Assembly: GCA_019775845.1 (NCBI GenBank)
Contig: JADQAV010000051.1
Coordinates: 80,954-144,953, forward strand
DNA: 64,000 nucleotides
Reading direction: 5' to 3'
Source of the DNA: Myrmaecium sp. VS I D KN 1
Lineage: Eukaryota; Ascomycota; Dothideomycetes; Valsariales; Valsariaceae
In this document: positions 57,174 through 64,000 of the stretch, piece by piece
How the letters are laid out: each line of letters starts with the position of its first letter
How positions within the stretch are numbered: the stretch's first letter is position 1
Made by a program: the position numbers and the translations under genes
Notes under the pieces: generated by a model
Told to the model about the DNA's origin: nothing
Database searches by the model: none
Seen by the model: the letters and a program-made list of their open reading frames with translations, nothing else

Positions 57174-59263
57174 TCAAAAGAACCCCTCCCGCCGCCCTCC
57201 CTCTCCCTCCCCTCTTCCCCTCCCCTCCTCCGCAGGCGTCTCCCACACCTCCCCCTCATCCCCCTCATCCCCATCCCCCTCCCCCTCCCCATTACCCCTT
57301 TCTTCCCTTCGATCCCCATCCCCAGCCCCCTCCTCCCCCTCCCCCTTACCCTCCCCACCAACCCCACTAACAAGCGTCCCCACCCTCATGCCCAACAACC
57401 GATGCACCAAGCCCCGCATGCCCTCGACCTCACGGCGGAGCTCGCGGACCTGGCCCTCCAAGCCTTTTCGCGCCGCCCGCTCGTGGCTGAGGATCGTGTG
57501 GATGGCGGCGATGGGGTCGGTGTTGTAGGTTGAGACTGAGGGGCCCGAGGCGGAAGAGGGGAGGAGCAGGTTGGGCATGCTGTGCTGCTGCTGCTGCCGC
57601 AGCAGGGATGGGAGGGGGTGGCGGGGGTGTTGAGATGTGGTGGTGGTGCCGGGGCGGGGCGGGATGGGAGGGAGGGCGGTGGTGGTGGAGGGGATGGAGA
57701 AGGAGGGATGGTGGTTGAGGGTGCTGGCCGGGGAGGGGGAGGAGAGGAAGGTGGTGGGTTGGGGAAGCTGCGGGGGTGGGAGGGGCGGCATGGAGAGGCT
57801 GGGTTTGGTTCTGGCGGCGGCGGCGGTGGTAGCGGTGGTGGTGGTGCTGGTGGCGTAGGTGCGCGCGGTGCTGGTGGTGTCGTTGGAGCGCGAACGACGG
57901 CCCTTGGGCGCGGCGGCGAGGATGATGGGGGATGAGGGGCGCCGGATGTGGTGTGCGATGGCGGTGCCGGTGGCGGGTTTGTGGTAGGTGGTTGGGCTAT
58001 CTGCTGAGGTTGAGCTGGGTTGGCTGCCGCAGGCGGAGTCGGATGGAGGAGGTTTGTCGCGGGCTTGGATGGGCGACGGGCGTTCTTCCTCGGGGGAGGA
58101 TACGGGAGACTGATGCGCGCCCGGCCGTCCCTCGTCGACCGCTCGGGAGGAGTGGCTGGATATGCTGTCGCTACGTGCCTGACTTCTTCGCCATCGACTG
58201 TAGCCGTGGCTCCCTGGGCGCGTCGGGCTGGAGCCCGGTCGATGCATCAGGTTCTGCAGCGCGCTCGCGCTTCGAGATCGGCGCTTGAAATGTCGGGGAC
58301 TGCCGTTGGTGATGGCGATTCCGATCTCGAACTCCTGATCCGGCGCGTGGTCCGGCTGTGAATCGACGGCGGTCGAGTCGCGCGTGTCGGTGCCGTTCCA
58401 GAGCGCGGTGATGGACGCGGCTTCGGATGCGCTGAACACGATGCTCGGCAACGTGGCTCGTCTCCGATGGAAGGGGTGGGGCGGCGGCGCGTCGAAGGTG
58501 AGATAGTCGTGAGGCGGACTTGCTTCCGCTGGGGCATTGATGTTCATGGGAAAGGGGAGGCGATTGCCCAGCGGAGTCCGCGGTTGGATCTCCTTCACCG
58601 GCAAGGAGAGGATCTGTCGTTCCCCGGGAGACAAGCCCCTTTCATAGACGTCTCTCGGAGGCGGTTGGGTGGACAACACGCCCGGATCCTGCCAAGGTCA
58701 GCCACGTGAAGCCTTGTGTAACGTGAAAAGAAAGTCCCGCTTACGCTGTGGTGGTATTCATGCCCGGAGCTGCGGTGGGATTTGGCGCCATCCTCCTTGG
58801 CCCTCTTCCCGAACATCCGGCGAAACACACTCTTCAAACCGCTCCCTCTCTTCTTTTTGGGCCCGCCGTGGGCGGGGCTGTCCGAAGGCGAGGCGAACGG
58901 GCTGGCGTTGTACGAGGCTGCCATGTCGGGAGCCGTGTGTCGCTGATGCTCGCTGAGGTCTCGGATGTCAGCGGACGAGCGCTTGTGGCGCAAGCGTCGC
59001 GGCGTGGCCTCCGTCGGCGTGTGTCGTCGTCCGCGACTTTCGCCCTCGATGCTGGCGGTGCGTTGGGAGCGCTGGCATGACAGCGTGTCGGGGTCTTGCG
59101 GCGTTGCCGGCTGGATATGTATTGCTTCCTGATCGTCTGGTTCATCTTCGGGTAACGGTCCTGAGATCCTCAATTGGCCGCGTCTGATAGCTTCTGCCTT
59201 CCAGCTCGAGCGCTCCAGCGGTGTTCGCCCCGGTGGGAGGACACTGTCCTGCTGTGGTATCAT
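57174..59263 (-). CDS. Uncharacterised fungal protein with LKSVFRRMFG motif
   Basis: Two exons, 58745..59263 and 57174..58688, with a 56-bp intron (GTAAGC...TTGGCAG), giving 677 residues. The N-terminus has LPPGRTPLERSSWKAEAIRR. Basic GPKKKRGSGLKSVFRRMFGKR follows at about 140, then DPGVLSTQP across the splice site. Later come RRRATLPSIVFSASEAASI and EIGIAITNGSPRHFKRRSRSASAL, blocks I recall from conserved filamentous-fungal proteins of unknown function. The middle is Pro/Ser/Thr-rich. A predicted coiled coil (AIHTILSHERAARKGLEGQV...) lies near 560-620, and the tail is Glu/Gly-rich. Repeated basic Ser motifs (RRxSxS) suggest kinase targets. No enzymatic domain. The start at 59263 is the first ATG in frame; an upstream exon is possible. 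Confidence 0.8.
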
Positions 59264-61340
59264 TCCGACGGCGGTGAGGATGGTCAAGCGGAGTGGAACA
59301 GGTCATCCGCGGTGCGAGAGTTATGCACGTGTGGCAGGGTTGGGCCGGAGTCTGATGGTTGTTGCGATGGTCATTCTGGGTCGAGTTTACACGGCGGTTA
59401 GGAGTCCATAGACGAGATTGCGGCAGCTGTGGTGACCGGTCCAAGGCATGCGCATGTCGAGAAGGATCGGAAACGGAGGATGGTCTCACTGTCAAACCAA
59501 GCGCGAGGGGGGGAGTGGAAGACGACAGGCCGCCCAGGGCGTCGGATAGGAATGATACGGAGAAGGGCAGGCAGGCGACAAACGAGCGACAGTGAAAGAA
59601 TAGAAGACAAGCGGCCAGGCCACCGACCGAAGCTGGAGAAGACGCGAGAGGAGGCAGAGAAGGAGGAGGGGAGAGAGAACAGAGGAGAACGGGGTGGTAG
59701 GAAAGCAAGACATGAGAGATATGCAGCCAAGAAGCAGCAGCACCAGCACCAACAAGTTCGAGTGGCAGCCCCGGAGAGCGACAGTGGTGCGGCGAACTCG
59801 GCGCGCAGGACGGACGAAGGAGGAGTCGCGGTGCGGGATCAGGCAAGGGTGTGTGATGTGGCCGTGGTAGGTAGGTAGTGGAGTGTATCAAGATACATAC
59901 CGATGTACATATCAGGACCTATATATTCCGTAGTATGTCCTGTATCATACTGTATGTCTGCATTCCATCCGTCACACCTCTGTCCATAGTAGGCAAACCA
60001 ACGGCGAACACCTCCCACCCAACCGCTGCCAGAAGCCAGAAGCCAGAAGCCAGAAGGTTGTGCGATCCCTCCACTGGAAACGGGCGGAGATGAAGAAGGG
60101 GCGGGGGTGGGGGAGGCGGGGGCGGCCCATCTCACCGTTTCAGATGTTGCTGTGCTGCCAACATGGATGGATGGATGGATGTCCGGATGGCTGCATCCTC
60201 CATCGGGCATTTTTTTTTGGCGGGAAGCTGCTGATGGAAGAAGCTGTTAAGAAGGAGGACTCGAAGATGCTTTACAGCTTCTCCTTTCCATTCCGCCCTT
60301 CCGCCTTCGTTCGACGGTTGATATAGAGAATCGATGGCCTTGAGGAAGAAGCAGGCCGGAGGAAAGTCCTGAAATACAATCCCACGACGCATGGCGCGAC
60401 AGCCGTTGGAACCATCCCTCGAGCTCGGGACCTAAAATAGACGGAGCCGAGGGGCGGCTGGGGGGCCAGCACGGCTAGTTAGGATTTGGTCTCCTGGCCC
60501 ATGCAGTCGATGTTTGAACGCGCTCCGTTCGGACTAGGGCATTCACATACAGCTTATCGCTGCCGCTGTCGACATCTCTCGTTCAGGATGGAGGAGATAC
60601 ATTATTTACTCACGTTACTTAGTTACCTACTATATAGGCAGGTAGTTGTCGCGACCAAAATCCGCTCCGATCAGTAAGTGAACAGAAGTATCACAGTCAT
60701 ATATCTTTTCTACACATATTGTCATATGGTATGGAGTATAGCTCACGCTCATACCATACCACATCCACCTCCACATCAAACAAGACCAAAGTACCTACTG
60801 ACAGTAGATTTAGAGTCGATTATACTGTACAGTACATAGCTACCTCTTCACCTTCTCTCGGCTCTCAAAATAGCACACGAACAAGCAACAAGGCAGGGGG
60901 AGGTGCAGTGCAAAAGGATGTGACAGCGCTCCCTCGACCAATCCCTCGTCCCTGCAGCGGTTGCGCCATCACCATCCTCCCCTTGACCTCTTTCCCTTCA
61001 CTTCCACTTCCTGTTTCGGATAGCTGATAGCTAACGCTCACGGATCGGGGCTGGTACGTGTGTGTCTCCATATCGGCCAGTCATCCAGATCTGTCAAAGG
61101 AACCGTGAGGGTGAAACCTCCAACCCCCCTGCAGGCAACCCACGCCATCTTCTACCGGTGCAACAGTACAAGAGTACTTACTGTACAGTACCTACTGGAC
61201 ATAGCTCTTCGACTGTCTCTGTCAACAACGAAACCAATAACCACCACGATGAGCGAGCTATGTACCTACCTACTTGAGCACCATTTCGTCGAAACGACAC
61301 GGCCTTTGGGGAAGAAAAAAAAACGTCCCTGCTGCCTAGC
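59264..61340. other. Spacer upstream of the LKSVFRRMFG gene, 2.1 kb
   Basis: Includes that gene's promoter or 5' UTR and the 3' flank of HCS1. It has a GCCAGAA repeat near 60028..60055, a GGAT tract near 60162..60180 and two TACTGTACAGTA palindromes at 60823..60834 and 61179..61190. No supported gene. Confidence 0.5.
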
Positions 61341-63934
61341 TCATCCAGCCTTATTCTGCTCGTCCACATCCGCGTAAAGATCGTTGAGGTTCGGGTATCG
61401 CAAATCGGCATGCTCCTCCAGGAAAGCCATCCAGCGCTTGAGGAACGAGCTTCCCCTATGTACCGCATTCCATGATTAGCAAACGCTGCGCCGACAAGAG
61501 CGTGCTTAGGCAAGGTAGGATGGAAGATTAGGGATGAGAGGTGCAAAGGACAGGCACGGTGGCCTGCATCTTCTTCTGGGTAGGTAGGTTGGCTCCATAG
61601 CACTCACCTGCTCACGGTTTCCGAGTCCCCGATGACGCACAGATGGCGGCGCGGCCGAGTCATCGCCACTGGTGAGGGTCGTTCTGGTCAGCACAACTTT
61701 CTTCCATTCTTCTCCGCGTCGTCCGCATGCGCGTCGGATATGCAGGAACGGCGGCGGCGTCACCGCGGGCTTACCGTTCAACCGGCGCTTCTCCGCCAGA
61801 AACCCGACCTCATGTTCCGCATTGCTCCGCACCAAGCTCACGACCACCGCTTCCTTCTCGCGTCCCTGGAAGCCGTCCACGCTGCCCAGCTCGATGCCCG
61901 GGAACCGTTCTTTGAGTAATTGTGACAACACCGCCAACTGGAATGTTTGGTTAGCTCGTGCTTGCTATGACGCCCACGCTCGACCTTCCTTCCGTCCTTA
62001 CCTGCGCATTATACGGCGTGATGACCGCGATATCCTCCTCCTTCACGCCCGCCTCGACGAGGCGGGAAACGTGCAGCTTCACCAGCAACGCTTCCAGCTC
62101 ATTGCTCTTGCTCTCGCCCAGCATAGACACTCCCTTCCCCGCTTTCTTACCCACCTCGTCATCCTCCGCCTTCTCGGGGAAGTCCCCGCCCTGAGTGTCC
62201 CAGAACACCAGCGGTTCCCGCGTGTCCTCCGTCTCCGCCACGTCGTACGGCAGATCCGTCAGCAAGCGCGCCTTGACCGCCTCCGCCGCCTCCAGCTTGC
62301 CCTCGTACAGCTCCTGACTCGGGAACGTCATGATCTTCTCGTGCATCCGGTATTGCACCGTCAGCATCCGCTTGACGCCCGGTCCGTACCGCCCCAGCAG
62401 CCGATCGAACATGGTCTGCTCCAACGTGATCCCTTTGATGATGTCCCTCTCCTCTTTCTCATCCTTCCCCGTACTCCCATTCTTCTTCCCGTCCTTTCCC
62501 TTCCCATCCGCCTTCACCACCGGCCCCAACTGCAAATGATCACCCGCCAACACCAGCTTCCCCACCCCTCCACTCAACATCAACGGCACCCACACCCCCG
62601 CCTCCAGCGCCATACTCGCCTCATCCACGATCAACACATCGAACCGCTTACCCAACACCTGCTTCCCACCCACCCCATGCAGCGTCCCAATCAGGACCTG
62701 CGCACCCCCCACCAACCCCTCCGTACACCCCCTCTCCCGCTCCCGCAACTCCTTGCGCAACTCCCGCATCTCCCGCCAAATCTCCCGGCGCTCCGCCCCC
62801 GACCGCGTCTTCCGCACCTTCGCCTGCAACGCCTCCATCTCCCTTACCACATCGCGGACCAAGCCGCCCGCCTCGCTTTCCCGACTCAGCACGTCGAGCG
62901 AGAACCCCACGACGGCGGGCAGGAGCCGCGCCGGGTGTCCGAGCCGCACCATGCGCACCTTCCGCGGCGCCAGCCGCTCGACCAGGTTGTCCACGCTCAC
63001 GTTACTCGGCCCCGCGACGAGCACGCGCTGGCCCCGTTGCAGACACTGCAGCACCAGCTCGACCAGGGTGTGCGTCTTGCCCGTTCCCGGCGGACCGTGG
63101 ATGAGGGCGAGGTCCGGGGCGGCGAGGGCGAAGCGGATGGCTTCGCGCTGCGACGGGTTGAGCGTCGGGTCTGTGAACCGAAAGTCGTGCAGCGGGTGCG
63201 CAGGGTCGGCGGTGTCGGTGGAGATGGAGGCCGGCGCCGCGTGGCCGAGGAGGACTTGCTGCAGTGGGGTGAGCCCGCCGCCGGTGGAAGGGAGGGCGGC
63301 GAGTTTGTTCAGCGCGAGGGCCATGCTGGGTGCGGGCGGAGCCGCGATTAGCTTCCTCTGTCCACCTCCTCGTGGGTGTTGTTAAGGTACTAACTTACCG
63401 TTTATACGTCACCTCGTTCGCGAGCTTCAGCAGCCACACGCGCCCTTGCAGCACCCCAGCGCCCGTGTCAATATCCTCGCCCTCCTCATCCAACGCAACA
63501 CTCACCCCTTCCCTCCGCACCCGCGTCACTACACCCCGTATCTCCCTTCCACTCTCCCCGTCCTCCACACCCTTACCAGCCATCTTCCCCTTCCCCTTCC
63601 CCTTCCCCTTCCTCCCCCCACCCCCCGCACCACCATACCCCCTCACCGCCACCACATCCCCCACACGAATCCCATGCTCCGGCAACACGCCCCCAGCAAT
63701 CGCCGGATCCGCCCCGAACTCGACGATCGTCTTGCCGCCCAACCCCGTCCGCAGCGCGGTCAGGACGAGGTGGGGCACGGCGAGCCCGGCGAGATGCAGG
63801 GTGCGGGGGGAGCCGCTGGCGGTGAGGACCTGGTTGAGGGAGGCTTCGGCGGTGGATTCGGCGGTGAGGAGGTGCAGGTGCGTGTGCGCGAAGGAGGGGA
63901 GGGGGAGGGGATCTGAGGCTGGGGCTGGGGGCAT
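61341..63934 (-). CDS. HCS1: SMUBP2/Hcs1-type superfamily 1 DNA helicase
   Basis: Five exons: 63399..63934, 62002..63325, 61775..61937, 61608..61668 and 61341..61455, giving 732 residues. An N-terminal stalk/1B region includes EVTYKR and a Gly/Lys-rich loop. The SF1 motifs follow: [13 protein letters not shown] (Q motif), [10 protein letters not shown] (Walker A, residues 256-265), [15 protein letters not shown] (Ia), [11 protein letters not shown] (II), [14 protein letters not shown] (III), [13 protein letters not shown] (IV), [20 protein letters not shown] (V/VI) and [13 protein letters not shown]. This is the Upf1-like family of human IGHMBP2/SMUBP2 and yeast Hcs1 (DNA helicase A), 5'-3' helicases of the nucleus and cytosol. 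The R3H and zinc-finger tails of metazoan IGHMBP2 are absent, as in yeast. All junctions restore conserved motifs, so the model is firm. Confidence 0.95.
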
Positions 63935-63980
63935 GGTGGGAGGGTGTGAGGTGGGGTTTTTGAACGGCCGCGTCGGTGGC

Positions 63981-64000
63981 GGGGGGGGGGGGGGGGGGGG
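63981..64000. repeat. Poly-G run at the window edge
   Basis: Twenty G ending the window, preceded by GGTGGC, the same six bases that precede the G-run at 40167. It may continue beyond the edge. Confidence 0.95.

Noticed and set aside
61672-63351. 559-codon open frame on the plus strand
   Set aside because: It is antisense to HCS1 exons, whose strong third-position GC bias removes stops on the other strand. Composition is Arg/Pro/Leu-rich with no domain.
1-64000. tRNA, rRNA, CRISPR array or secondary-metabolite cluster
   Set aside because: I saw no tRNA-like cloverleaf core, rRNA or spaced direct-repeat array, and no polyketide or peptide synthase. The genes present are functionally unrelated.

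Overview
This window is nuclear DNA of a filamentous ascomycete (Pezizomycotina). The coding regions are GC-rich and carry many short GT-AG introns (about 50-100 bp, a few longer). The gene content is typical of these fungi: a fungal-only Asp f 4-like secreted protein, small hydrophilic stress-type proteins, a Yox1-like homeobox factor and the core eukaryotic set below. I cannot place it more finely with confidence. There are 23 protein genes I can support, plus one doubtful repeat-encoded ORF. All exon structures were built by eye from splice sites, reading phase and family motifs.

Left part (1-16.9 kb): 5' end of a ceramide synthase (LAG1) running off the edge; two small hydrophilic protein genes (1.4-3.3 kb) with cAMP-response-like TGACGTCA sites upstream; ESCRT-I subunit VPS23; mitochondrial cysteine desulfurase NFS1; BAR-SH3 protein RVS167; a small mitochondrial-type fungal protein divergently paired with the KEOPS subunit PCC1; and a secreted Asp f 4-like protein with about 5 kb of gene-free DNA upstream.

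Middle (22-43 kb): an FAD amine oxidase, a homeobox transcription factor, an NmrA/isoflavone-reductase-like protein, a three-unit repeat locus with a 12-bp minisatellite, a BTB/POZ gene whose reading frame looks interrupted, the ZIP zinc transporter YKE4 divergent from the ribosome-biogenesis factor NOP16, and an amino acid permease. A short assembly gap (NN) sits inside a G-run/C-run at 40.2 kb.

Right part (43-64 kb): a large uncharacterised protein with a mitochondrial-type N-terminus, the Golgi mannosyltransferase MNN9, the ER-Golgi vesicle protein ERV41, a second pair of small hydrophilic stress-type genes, a 269-bp MITE-like element with 42-bp terminal inverted repeats flanked by TA, a fungal protein with an LKSVFRRMFG motif, and the SMUBP2-type helicase HCS1. 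The window ends in a run of G.

The genes do not form a metabolic cluster. They are mostly housekeeping genes (secretory pathway, Fe-S clusters, tRNA modification, ribosome assembly, glycosylation) separated by long low-complexity spacers. The most interesting leads are the MITE, the repeat locus at 32.4-33.1 kb, the shared TGACGT sites at the two hydrophilic-protein gene pairs, the two frame-preserving stop-free introns of the NmrA-like gene, the broken BTB frame and the unknown 1117-residue protein.
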